From: a virus
Reading direction: 5' to 3' (one strand)
Length of the DNA: 34,953 nucleotides
Virus record (IMG/VR): IMGVR_UViG_3300024999_000255
Location: 1-34,953 of that record
Shown in pieces: positions 24,650 to 30,529 of the stretch. Position numbers and translations under genes: made by a program. The notes beneath the pieces are model-generated. The model had not been told where the DNA came from and did not search any database. It saw only the letters and a program-made list of their open reading frames with translations. How positions within the stretch are numbered: position 1 is the stretch's first letter; every line of letters begins with the position of its first letter.

Positions 24650-24909
24650 TTTTGCTTAATTCAACATCTTGTAGGCGTCACATCAACGCCTCGTTCAGAA
24701 TGACATTGTTCAGGCAATGTCAAACCTAGTTAACTGAAAGTGGTAACTAGACTCTAATATCGAATTAAACTTGGTCATAAAGCTCCTTGGTTAAAAGTGA
24801 GTGGATAGTCTGTAGCGTGTTATCACTTTATCTCAGCCTCGGGTAGACATCAACGCGGGTTTATCCCCGTAGCAGACTGTTTCCCTATTCCACTCACATA
24901 GTAATTCAT

Positions 24910-25332
24910 TTAAACAACGCGAGCAATTTCATTCCTTGGCTGACCAACCTTGATCGGATTACCATCATCGTCTGTACTCATACCATCATTAAAACTGAGT
25001 TCAGCCGTAAAATTGAGGCCGACCAAATCTGATTCGTCGGTTTCTTGGTCAGGATCAAGCCCCAGTGCGCGAAGAAAATCTTTTACCATTCGCCACATGA
25101 GGTTGTTCTTTTCCTCATCGTCTCCCTGAAAATCTTTGTAGTTACCATACCAGAGAGTATGAAAAATAGTTGAAGCGTTATCTTCTCCGTCGATATTAAT
25201 AATAAGCTGACAACCATACCTGCCTGTACGCTGAGACTTGGTCTCTTTGACCTTAGAGATGGTCAGGTCATACTCGCCAACTTCAACAGGGGCCTTGTCA
25301 GGAATTTCGGACAGATTAGGAATCATAGACAT
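24910..25332 (-). CDS. DUF669-like phage protein, possible ssDNA-binding protein
   Basis: The protein is 140 aa. Its architecture is GEYDLTISKVKETKSQRTGRYGCQLIINIDG (beta-rich), then NLMWRMVKDFLRALGLDP (helix), then LVGLNFTAELSFND and QPRNEIARVV. This matches small phage proteins of the DUF669 type found beside Sak4-like ATPases and other recombination genes, which may act as single-strand binding proteins. I identify it by pattern, not by a diagnostic motif. It carries the shared AAAGGAGTATTA leader. It is the last protein gene before the structured-RNA region, whose 5' end begins only 12 bases after its stop. Confidence 0.6.
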   Translation of the reverse strand: MSMIPNLSEIPDKAPVEVGEYDLTISKVKETKSQRTGRYGCQLIINIDGEDNASTIFHTLWYGNYKDFQGDDEEKNNLMWRMVKDFLRALGLDPDQETDESDLVGLNFTAELSFNDGMSTDDDGNPIKVGQPRNEIARVV

Positions 25333-25470
25333 AGTTAATACTCCTTTAAATTGTGTGTTGCGTGACCAAAGAACTATTCTTCGATCAAAAGTTGATTGTT
25401 TTAGTTAATTATTAGTTTTGTTTTGAGTGTCTTGTTTTCTCCTTTTGTTTGCTTTAATTGATTTGGTTGA

Positions 25471-25659
25471 TTAACTGTTTTGATCTTTTTCAACTTCATT
25501 AATCTTTTTACTTGTAATAGTTACTACAAAGTCAAGTTCATATTCTGGACTAGCTGAAATGGTATGAAAAAGCCCATCAATAATTGAATCCTTTTCCTCA
25601 TCATCAACCTCAAAACAAATGACATCGTTATAACTTTTTGGTTTGAATCCAATTTTCAT
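25471..25659 (-). CDS. small acidic hypothetical protein
   Basis: The protein is 62 aa with AAAGGAG before the ATG. It is acidic in the centre (EVDDEEKDSIIDG) and beta-like after that (YELDFVVTITSKK). It sits between the Sak4-like and DUF669-like genes, so a role in the recombination set is possible. The 138-nt gap after it (25333-25470) contains a second AAAGGAG (about 25440) without a start codon at usable distance and a weak palindrome near 25369-25391, but no convincing gene. Confidence 0.6.
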   Translation of the reverse strand: MKIGFKPKSYNDVICFEVDDEEKDSIIDGLFHTISASPEYELDFVVTITSKKINEVEKDQNS

Positions 25660-25676
25660 AATTAAAACTCCTTTAA

Positions 25677-26483
25677 TTAAGCTGAGATGGATTGTGGAAT
25701 AACTGTTTTACCTGCCAAATAAGCTGCTGCAATCTGATCCATAGTTACATCTTCAACCTTGGCCATATCAAATACACGAGACTTTGCTTCAAAACTTAAC
25801 TTCTCTGTAAAATAGATCTGCCGCTTTGATCCTTGAACAGTTAAAAGATATACTTCATCAAAGTCTGCTCCAAGTGTCTGCCTAAATTGACCATTCACAG
25901 ATGGGTAGCGAGCTACTACTTGTTGATCACTATTCATCAGGGTGTGTAAATGAACAGTTGTAGCAACCGCACATGGAAGTTCTTGAAATGCAGTTACCAT
26001 CGTTGTCATCCAGTTAAGCAACTGTCCCCAGTGAGCAGGTGACATACCAAGTTTCATATCAATCTTTTTGCCTATTCCACTTGGAGTTACACCAGATTTC
26101 TTAGCTATCTCAGCAATAGCTTTTAAGTTTGCATTAGTTAAACTATCAGGAACTAACAAGCCATTATTATCTGCAAGCCACTGAAAGAATCCAGCTTTTT
26201 CATCCTCTTGAAACTGTCTCCAAAAATCTGAGAATAAAACTTTACTATCTGAAAAATCATCAATAGTTATATCTGATCGGTTTTTTGCAAACTTTTCTAC
26301 AGTCCTTCGGCCTCCATGATCAAACATGTAGTAGTGGAGTGGTCCTTTTGTATAAGTTGCAGTGAGATGTGTTTTTCCAGATCCACTATTACCTACAAGT
26401 AAGAATTTAAGATCAAAGCTTCGTTGACGCTCAGATAAAACTTTTTTGTTAAAACTTGGTGCTGTAGCTGCTTGTGGATTCAT
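25677..26483 (-). CDS. Sak4-like/AAA_24-type ATPase, putative recombinase
   Basis: The protein is 268 aa. FLLVGNSGSGKTHL (27-40) is a Walker A loop in a RecA/KaiC-like context. Next come MFDHGGRRTVEKF and a Walker B-like NNGLLVPDSLT near residues 110-120; MTTMVTAFQELPCAVATTVHLHT gives the next strand. This pattern is that of the phage ATPases grouped as Sak4 or AAA_24, which act as RecA-like single-strand annealing proteins with an SSB partner. Neighbours (Cas4/RecB-like nuclease, SSB-like protein) agree. Start follows the shared AAAGGAGTTTTA leader. Confidence 0.8.
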   Translation of the reverse strand: MNPQAATAPSFNKKVLSERQRSFDLKFLLVGNSGSGKTHLTATYTKGPLHYYMFDHGGRRTVEKFAKNRSDITIDDFSDSKVLFSDFWRQFQEDEKAGFFQWLADNNGLLVPDSLTNANLKAIAEIAKKSGVTPSGIGKKIDMKLGMSPAHWGQLLNWMTTMVTAFQELPCAVATTVHLHTLMNSDQQVVARYPSVNGQFRQTLGADFDEVYLLTVQGSKRQIYFTEKLSFEAKSRVFDMAKVEDVTMDQIAAAYLAGKTVIPQSISA

Positions 26484-26507
26484 TTAAAACTCCTTTAAAT
26501 GAAATAA

Positions 26508-27059
26508 TTATGCTTTCTTATAATCCAAAACCAACTTAACAAGTTCAGGATCAACTTCTATGATCTTAATTAACTGTTTCAAAGTCTCCGTTAATTTTTC
26601 CAGACTCCAATTGTCGATCTTTGTAAGTTTTTCATCAATCACAGAGAGTTTTTCCATATGCGTTTTGATACTCTCAGAAGTGGAAAGCATCTTATCTTTG
26701 AAGCGTTTTTCTGTATCTGAAAACTTCTTTTCAATCTCTGCATACTTAGTTTCTGCTTCCTCAGAAATACTTGAAAGAATTTCGTATGCTTTGTCAGCAT
26801 GAACTTTTGCTTGAACAGCCATATCGTCCATGCTTTCAATACTGTTTTGAATCTCTCGTTTCTGTGCCTCAGCAATGGTTAAGAGAAGTTTATCTGGATC
26901 AAGAACAGCAGCTTCTGTTTTGAGATGATCAATAAGGCTTTGTGAAAGTTCACATTCAACCAATTTATCATCGGCAAGATTGCTCTTAATCTTAATAGCT
27001 TCTTTACCTCTCCAGGATGAGCCTGCTTCGATTGTATAAACTAATTCAAATGTTTTCAT
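26508..27059 (-). CDS. coiled-coil hypothetical protein in recombination operon
   Basis: The protein is 183 aa. The N-terminal ~50 residues look beta-rich (FELVYTIEAGSSWRGKEAIKI). Residues about 65-150 are long charged helices with heptad spacing, strongly coiled-coil, and a short helical domain closes it. No cysteine, no catalytic motif. It lies between the nuclease and the Sak4-like ATPase with the same leader and short gaps, so it is probably a structural partner of the recombination complex. I do not recognise the family. Confidence 0.65.
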   Translation of the reverse strand: MKTFELVYTIEAGSSWRGKEAIKIKSNLADDKLVECELSQSLIDHLKTEAAVLDPDKLLLTIAEAQKREIQNSIESMDDMAVQAKVHADKAYEILSSISEEAETKYAEIEKKFSDTEKRFKDKMLSTSESIKTHMEKLSVIDEKLTKIDNWSLEKLTETLKQLIKIIEVDPELVKLVLDYKKA

Positions 27060-27086
27060 CTAAAACTCCTTTAAATGATAGTAATC

Positions 27087-28058
27087 TTAAACTTCACTCA
27101 ACCTCTGCTTTGTCTTTGCCTCGTGAAGTTCCGGATCCCATTCGGAATGAATAAAACCTTGAGGCGCCTTTTCCATCCAGTGCAACGGATTATTTCGGAG
27201 CCGGCAAAGATCATAATATGGACAAACTGAACTAAATGTTGTACAAGCATAGCCTGGATTCCTATGGAAGGATTGCAATACATCCGAGCGTTCCCGGCAG
27301 TTAATTTTGTCTTCTTCAAGTAGGTTTAAATTTTGCTGAATCTCATCTGCATAATGACAAAGATCAGACAAGAAGTGTTCAATCGCTGCGGATCGTTTGT
27401 TGATAGTGATTGGTACGAAGTCAATCTTGCTTTTCTGGCAAAGAGCAATTCTGTATGTAATTGTTGGGATTTTATCATAAAAAATTCTGCCAGCAGTTAG
27501 ATAACCGTCTGACTGGAATGACATTTCAAAAGTTTGGGGTGTCGTGGAGTAGATAGCTTTCGCTGTTTTGTGGTCGAGAATATCGATTCCATTTTCACCG
27601 CTGGAAAATATCAGGTCAATGCGGCCTATATAATTTGGCAGCTTCAAGCCCTTTACAGAAAGGTCAATGGAAAATGGTGCTTCAACAGCCAAGATTGAAC
27701 GATTTTTTACATCACTTACAAGAAAGCGATCCCAATAGCCCTTGTACATATTGGCTGCATGTCCAGGAGACTTAGGAAAGATCGCATCTTCATTTTTCCA
27801 GAATGGTTCGCCATCGAGCTTCCAAAGTTTGTGGAATGCTTTGATGGAAGTTTCAGTTGCATCAAGTACGGATGGGGAAGAATCCTTAATTAGGATGTTA
27901 TACGTAGATTCTAGGCCATAGTGCCAGCATGAACCAAACACGAGGTGGATGGATTGTCCAGCAGGCTTGAGGTTCATTACATATTGAAAAAGGAACCTGC
28001 GTGGACACGTGAGATAGGTTGATAATGCACTGTAGTCTATTTTTTCGTAAAAATTCAT
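27087..28058 (-). CDS. Cas4/RecB-like PD-(D/E)XK nuclease with likely Fe-S cluster
   Basis: The protein is 323 aa. It has the PD-(D/E)XK set: STYLTCPRRFLFQY (13-26), His46, GRIDLIF (145-151; Asp148), DHKTAK (162-167; Asp162, Lys164) and QSDGY (182-186). A cysteine at 18 plus three C-terminal cysteines (272, 279, 285) give the Cas4/AddB-type four-cysteine arrangement for an iron-sulfur cluster. This family degrades DNA ends 5'-3' or in both directions to prepare single strands for annealing. It is the first gene of the run nuclease, coiled coil, Sak4-like ATPase, small acidic protein, DUF669-like. Leader has AAAAGGAG. Confidence 0.88.
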   Translation of the reverse strand: MNFYEKIDYSALSTYLTCPRRFLFQYVMNLKPAGQSIHLVFGSCWHYGLESTYNILIKDSSPSVLDATETSIKAFHKLWKLDGEPFWKNEDAIFPKSPGHAANMYKGYWDRFLVSDVKNRSILAVEAPFSIDLSVKGLKLPNYIGRIDLIFSSGENGIDILDHKTAKAIYSTTPQTFEMSFQSDGYLTAGRIFYDKIPTITYRIALCQKSKIDFVPITINKRSAAIEHFLSDLCHYADEIQQNLNLLEEDKINCRERSDVLQSFHRNPGYACTTFSSVCPYYDLCRLRNNPLHWMEKAPQGFIHSEWDPELHEAKTKQRLSEV

Positions 28059-28097
28059 TGAAAAACTCCTTTTCGCTGAATTAATTCTTAGCTTTAA

Positions 28098-28391
28098 TTA
28101 AATATGAGTATCTTTGTAATGAAGTTCTAAGGTTTTACAAACTTTTTTGAGTTCGTTAGGTGTAAAGTATGAGCTAATACCTGCAGAAGCCATAATTTTT
28201 TCTGCATTCATGTAAGAAGTAATTAATCTGTAACCAAGTTTTATAACGTATAATGCTATACCAGACCAAATAAACCCAAATAGATAAGTAGCTCCATTAG
28301 TTAAAACAAGCCACCATATAAAACTTTCCTTAGTATTTGCTCCAAGCTCATTTAATGTACTGATAACAAGTTTAAGATTTTCAATATCCAT
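28098..28391 (-). CDS. small membrane protein
   Basis: The protein is 97 aa from the ATG at 28391, chosen because AGAGGA lies about 9 bases upstream; the alternative at 28421 has no such site. Residues about 24-54 (FIWWLVLTNGATYLFGFIWS and on) are hydrophobic enough for one long or two short membrane spans. The C-terminal part (residues 60-97) is soluble, basic, helical. A holin-like or membrane-anchoring function is possible, but location among recombination genes does not support lysis. Function unknown. Confidence 0.6.
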   Translation of the reverse strand: MDIENLKLVISTLNELGANTKESFIWWLVLTNGATYLFGFIWSGIALYVIKLGYRLITSYMNAEKIMASAGISSYFTPNELKKVCKTLELHYKDTHI

Positions 28392-28424
28392 TTGAGAAAT
28401 CCTCTCGTTGAACTTTACCAAGAA

Positions 28425-28510
28425 GCCGATTCCAACATCGTCATGTTGGCGATACCTGTTAATTCAGGTCGAATGGTGCGCATGGACTTGCTATCCAATG
28501 CGTTTCCGGC
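28425..28510 (-). ncRNA. 86-nt three-hairpin RNA element
   Basis: A closing GCCG/CGGC helix (28507-28510 with 28425-28428) encloses three consecutive hairpins on the - strand. They are CGCAT+GGA/TCC+ATGCG with one bulge and a 7-nt loop (28479-28502), ACCTG/CAGGT with a 6-nt loop (28454-28469), and CCAACAT/ATGTTGG with a 4-nt loop (28432-28449). The size and branching resemble a cloverleaf, but no T-loop sequence or regular acceptor stem is present, so I do not call a tRNA. It lies just downstream of the tRNA-like gene, probably in the same transcript. Confidence 0.5.
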
Positions 28511-28525
28511 AGTAAGAGTTAAAAA

Positions 28526-28654
28526 GTAGTGGGCAGGATTCGAACCTGCACTGAGAGAATGGTTTGAGCTTTACTCTCACCTCTGGATACCAGCGCGTCT
28601 ACCCATGTCCGGCTATCATCTTTCAAGCCGTTTCGTATTTTTCGCCACCACTAC
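28526..28654 (-). tRNA. tRNA-like gene, Leu-type D-arm, with insertion in the D-loop
   Basis: Acceptor GTAGTGG/CCACTAC (28654-28648 with 28532-28526) pairs perfectly, followed by TG and a D-stem GCG/CGC. The T-arm GCAGG-TTCGAAT-CCTGC is textbook. The D-loop end GGGTAGACGC is like tRNA-Leu. Between GGCGAAA and TGGGTAGA is an extra ~34 nt holding a CGGCT/AGCCG hairpin. The middle (about 45 nt) includes TGAGAG/CTCTCA but no 5-bp stem with a 7-nt loop and U33, so no anticodon can be assigned. CCA is not encoded, and the discriminator would be T. It may be a tRNA with insertions, a degenerate tRNA or a tRNA-like regulatory RNA. Confidence 0.55.
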
Positions 28655-28663
28655 TTTACTAAT

Positions 28664-29026
28664 TTACCGATTGTTGAACTGAGCCAAGACTGCATCCCTG
28701 ATTTCCGGAGGCAGATTGCCCAATGCTTCCAGAGCTTTCTCCTCGGCAGTCTTAGTAATGCGAAGAGTCGGTTTCCAGTCACTAAAATCCTCTGCTGTGA
28801 TGGCTTCGTCAGTATTGCTGAACTCGTTATTGTCATCCTTCTCTTCCAGTTTACGGCGAACCACTGCGCGGAAAGAAACCTTCAGCTGATTCTTAATCAT
28901 GTTCACGGTAAGATCCTCACCGAGAGCCTGTACCATCTCTTCGATAGTTCCGAGGTTCAATACTGCCGGCTCAGTTACGGTAATTTCCCTGGCTGCCTGG
29001 TTGCTAACTACTTTGATCATGCTCAT
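28664..29026 (-). CDS. hypothetical protein expressed from a strong promoter
   Basis: The protein is 120 aa with AGGAG about 8 bases before the ATG. The N-terminal part is beta-rich with a helix GTIEEMVQALGEDLTVNMIKNQLKVSFRAVVRRKLEEKD, then an acidic linker, then a C-terminal helix ALGNLPPEIRDAVLAQFNNR. It directly follows a near-consensus promoter and a ~100-nt leader, and is followed 9 bases later by the tRNA-like gene. So it is probably an abundant early protein. Family not recognised. Confidence 0.65.
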   Translation of the reverse strand: MSMIKVVSNQAAREITVTEPAVLNLGTIEEMVQALGEDLTVNMIKNQLKVSFRAVVRRKLEEKDDNNEFSNTDEAITAEDFSDWKPTLRITKTAEEKALEALGNLPPEIRDAVLAQFNNR

Positions 29027-29058
29027 TTTTGAATCTCCTAATTAGGGGTTTGTAGAAT

Positions 29059-29121
29059 GGGCGACATGCCCGACTTGAAAAAGGCTTTTTACGGCCCTTG
29101 GTGCTTTCCGGTAAAATCCGG
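29059..29121 (-). promoter_or_regulatory. structured 5' leader with two short hairpins
   Basis: Between the promoter at 29134-29162 and the start at 29026 the leader of about 100 nt holds CCGG-6 nt-CCGG (29108-29121) and GGGC-5 nt-GCCC (29059-29071) hairpins. No riboswitch family is recognised. Confidence 0.4.
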
Positions 29122-29133
29122 TATTGTTTGGGT

Positions 29134-29162
29134 ACAGTAACATAAAGAATCGCCCTTGTCAA
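29134..29162 (-). promoter_or_regulatory. sigma70-type promoter
   Basis: On the - strand TTGACA (29162-29157), a 17-nt spacer and TACTGT (29139-29134) match the host sigma70 consensus well (perfect -35). Transcription would run left into the 120-aa gene, the tRNA-like gene and the recombination operon. This is the clearest promoter in the window. Confidence 0.85.
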
Positions 29163-29240
29163 CAAATTTCTTTATTTTTTTAGCCTTTTTACTATTTCAT
29201 AAAATCCTTAAATACCATATCAATCTAAGACTTGACAAAC

Positions 29241-29432
29241 TTACTTTTTCTTTACCTCCTTTAGCCACTTATTCAGTTCAGCTATATATCGATTATTTGT
29301 TTCATTAATATCTTCTTGTATCTTTCTATATGGTAATCCCCAACTCTTTAGACTTTCTTCACTTGAAGCTATTATGTACTGTAATTCAAGTGCATCTCTA
29401 GCTGCGCGTATAGCTTCGATAGGAATATCCAT
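29241..29432 (-). CDS. small helical hypothetical protein
   Basis: The protein is 63 aa, helical and charged (AIRAARDALELQYIIASSEESLKSWG, then a second helix ending in KEVKKK). The ATG lies 2 bases after the stop of the small membrane-protein gene, so it is probably coupled. Function unknown. The ~200 nt after it contain the promoter and leader described separately. Confidence 0.6.
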   Translation of the reverse strand: MDIPIEAIRAARDALELQYIIASSEESLKSWGLPYRKIQEDINETNNRYIAELNKWLKEVKKK

Positions 29433-29434
29433 AG

Positions 29435-29593
29435 TTATTTGCTTACTTCTGAAAGAAGATTTTTACTTGCATAAGGTTGCAAAGCTGCCTGATCAATCGG
29501 AGGCGTGGAATACAATTTATCAATGAGAAGCACAAATAAGCCTACGACTATAAAAGAGGCTAAGAATAACAAAGTATTTTTTAGAGTCTTCAT
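29435..29593 (-). CDS. 52-aa single-span membrane protein
   Basis: GGAGG lies 5-6 bases before the ATG at 29593. The 52-aa product starts MKTLKNTLLFLASFIVVGLF and continues VLLI before DKLYSTPP, so residues 7-24 form one membrane span or an uncleaved signal anchor with a basic N terminus, followed by a ~28-residue external tail. Ribosome site and tight spacing to the next gene support it. Function unknown; Rz1- or holin-like roles cannot be claimed. Confidence 0.65.
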   Translation of the reverse strand: MKTLKNTLLFLASFIVVGLFVLLIDKLYSTPPIDQAALQPYASKNLLSEVSK

Positions 29594-29667
29594 TTTACCC
29601 TCCAATTATTTATTAATTAGATCTTTGAATGATACTACTTTGTCAAATTGCATATTTACCTTATAAG

Positions 29668-29850
29668 TTATTTATTAATAATTAGTATTCTTCGGTCAAG
29701 GCTGTTAACAAAATAAATCAGTTCGTTTGGCCGCTTGCTGATGGCATGTTTATGGTTCCAGGCATAAAAACTTTCACCGCGAGAAGTCTGATAAAGGTTC
29801 ATTCCGAGGAGTTCTGGCAAGAATTTACGCTTGATCACAATTTGCTCCAT
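29668..29850 (-). CDS. small basic hypothetical protein
   Basis: The protein is 60 aa, with ATG overlapping the previous stop (TAATG), so it is translationally coupled. It is Arg/Lys-rich with aromatic residues (GESFYAWNHKHAISKRPNELIYFVNSLDRRILIINK). It could be a small all-beta or DNA-binding protein. No family recognised. Confidence 0.5.
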   Translation of the reverse strand: MEQIVIKRKFLPELLGMNLYQTSRGESFYAWNHKHAISKRPNELIYFVNSLDRRILIINK

Positions 29851-30089
29851 TACTTAAGTTTCTTAATTTCAGCTAAGATTGTCTTAAAATCTTCTACCGC
29901 TATTGAGAGCTCTAGAGAAGAACCAATAGTTGCACAGTGATTATCTGGTGCTTGCCAAGAACCATACCCTTTTACGCCTTCTCTAGCAGAAATTAATGAT
30001 CTTGAGCTGAATTTTTCTTTAAGGTTTTCATAGCGATTATTTAATTCAATTAGCATTTTTTTATGAACTTTTTTATTTAATACTGGCAT
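29850..30089 (-). CDS. hypothetical protein
   Basis: The protein is 79 aa. ATG follows the stop of the upstream gene by one base, with AAGGAG 8 bases before it. The N-terminal helix is basic (KKVHKKMLIELNNRYENLKEKF), a Gly/Trp-rich centre (GVKGYGSWQAPDNHCATIG) follows, and a C-terminal helix ends it. No recognised domain. Confidence 0.6.
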   Translation of the reverse strand: MPVLNKKVHKKMLIELNNRYENLKEKFSSRSLISAREGVKGYGSWQAPDNHCATIGSSLELSIAVEDFKTILAEIKKLK

Positions 30090-30090
30090 G

Positions 30091-30258
30091 TTATTTCTCC
30101 TTCAGATCAAATATTGATTCGTAGAAGGCATGAATTGCTATTGCAGTCTCAATGGTGCTTTTACCCTTCATTAAGTCAAGCATAACTGCTATGCAGATTT
30201 CACAAGATAAGCCTTCTCGATATAGAGTGATTATTTTCTTGAGTTGTCGTTTGTTCAT
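30091..30258 (-). CDS. 55-aa helical hypothetical protein
   Basis: The ATG at 30258 overlaps the upstream stop (ATGA) and GAGG lies 7 bases before it. The product MNKRQLKKIITLYREGLSCE continues as two helices ending FDLKEK. RQLKKIITLYREG resembles the first helix of an HTH, so a small DNA-binding protein is possible. Coupled start and good ribosome site support a real gene. Confidence 0.6.
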   Translation of the reverse strand: MNKRQLKKIITLYREGLSCEICIAVMLDLMKGKSTIETAIAIHAFYESIFDLKEK

Positions 30259-30518
30259 AATTTAACCTCATTAAATTCAAGTTTTATGGTAGTTTCAAAA
30301 GGTGGATCACATCCTAAATAAATCATATGGCCAAATCTACTAAATAAAGTATGTAATTGCCATTTGCTCCAGCCATCAATATCTTCTTTTGGTGGATTAT
30401 ATGACAGTGGTTTTTTCAAACTTTTATTTAACTCATCATGTTGACGTTTATGCTCTTCTTTTCCAATTTTCGTTAGTTTAATAAAAACATAGTCGTTTAA
30501 ATTAAAATTGATTAACAT
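30255..30518 (-). CDS. conserved phage-type hypothetical protein
   Basis: The protein is 87 aa: NLNDYVFIKLTKIGKEEHKRQH (6-27), a spacer, then DGWSKWQLHTLFSRFGHMIYLGCDPPFETTIKLEF. I recognise this layout (N-terminal beta hairpin with LTxxGKE, Trp-containing helix with W-QL--LF--FG, C-terminal PFE-I) from small conserved proteins of many unrelated phages. Function is unknown to me. It lies 11 bases after the helicase gene. Confidence 0.7.
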   Translation of the reverse strand: MLINFNLNDYVFIKLTKIGKEEHKRQHDELNKSLKKPLSYNPPKEDIDGWSKWQLHTLFSRFGHMIYLGCDPPFETTIKLEFNEVKL

Positions 30519-30529
30519 ATGAAACCTCC

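Larger units (their letters stand above)
24429..24897 (-). ncRNA. candidate structured non-coding RNA of about 470 nt
   Basis: This is the largest gene-free stretch of the window, 24345-24909. Read on the - strand it begins with a domain closed by a 9-bp perfect stem (24797-24805 with 24889-24897) containing AGTCTG/CAGACT, CGGG/CCCG and GTG/CAC helices. It then continues with hairpins CTAGTTA/TAACTAG (24726-24750), TGACATTG/CAATGTCA (24701-24722), AGGCGT/ACGCCT (24673-24691), a 14-bp perfect stem (24594-24648), TTAGG/CCTAA (24528-24543), TAGCATT/AATGCTA (24507-24525) and AGCTC/GAGCT (24466-24505). It ends in a terminator-like hairpin. Perfect stems of 5-14 bp at nearly every position are far beyond what I see elsewhere in the window. 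No tRNA or riboswitch I know matches. Strand is inferred from the flanking genes and the T tract. Confidence 0.6.

Noticed and set aside
24710-24778. 22-codon ORF with AAGGAG ribosome site
   Set aside because: It overlaps two perfect hairpins of the RNA region and is too short to support as a gene from one sequence. It is mentioned only as a possibility in a finding.
24345-24909. Group I intron or split gene in the gene-free stretch
   Set aside because: Both flanking genes have complete ends with good ribosome sites and domain borders, so there are no exons to join. I could not lay out the ordered P3-P8 core.
25369-25391. Imperfect palindrome as operator
   Set aside because: Arms match only about 8 of 10 bases and the region is AT-rich, so chance is likely.
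28425-28510. Second tRNA gene
   Set aside because: It has the size and branching but no T-loop (GTTCRAATC), no 7-bp acceptor and no anticodon loop with U33.
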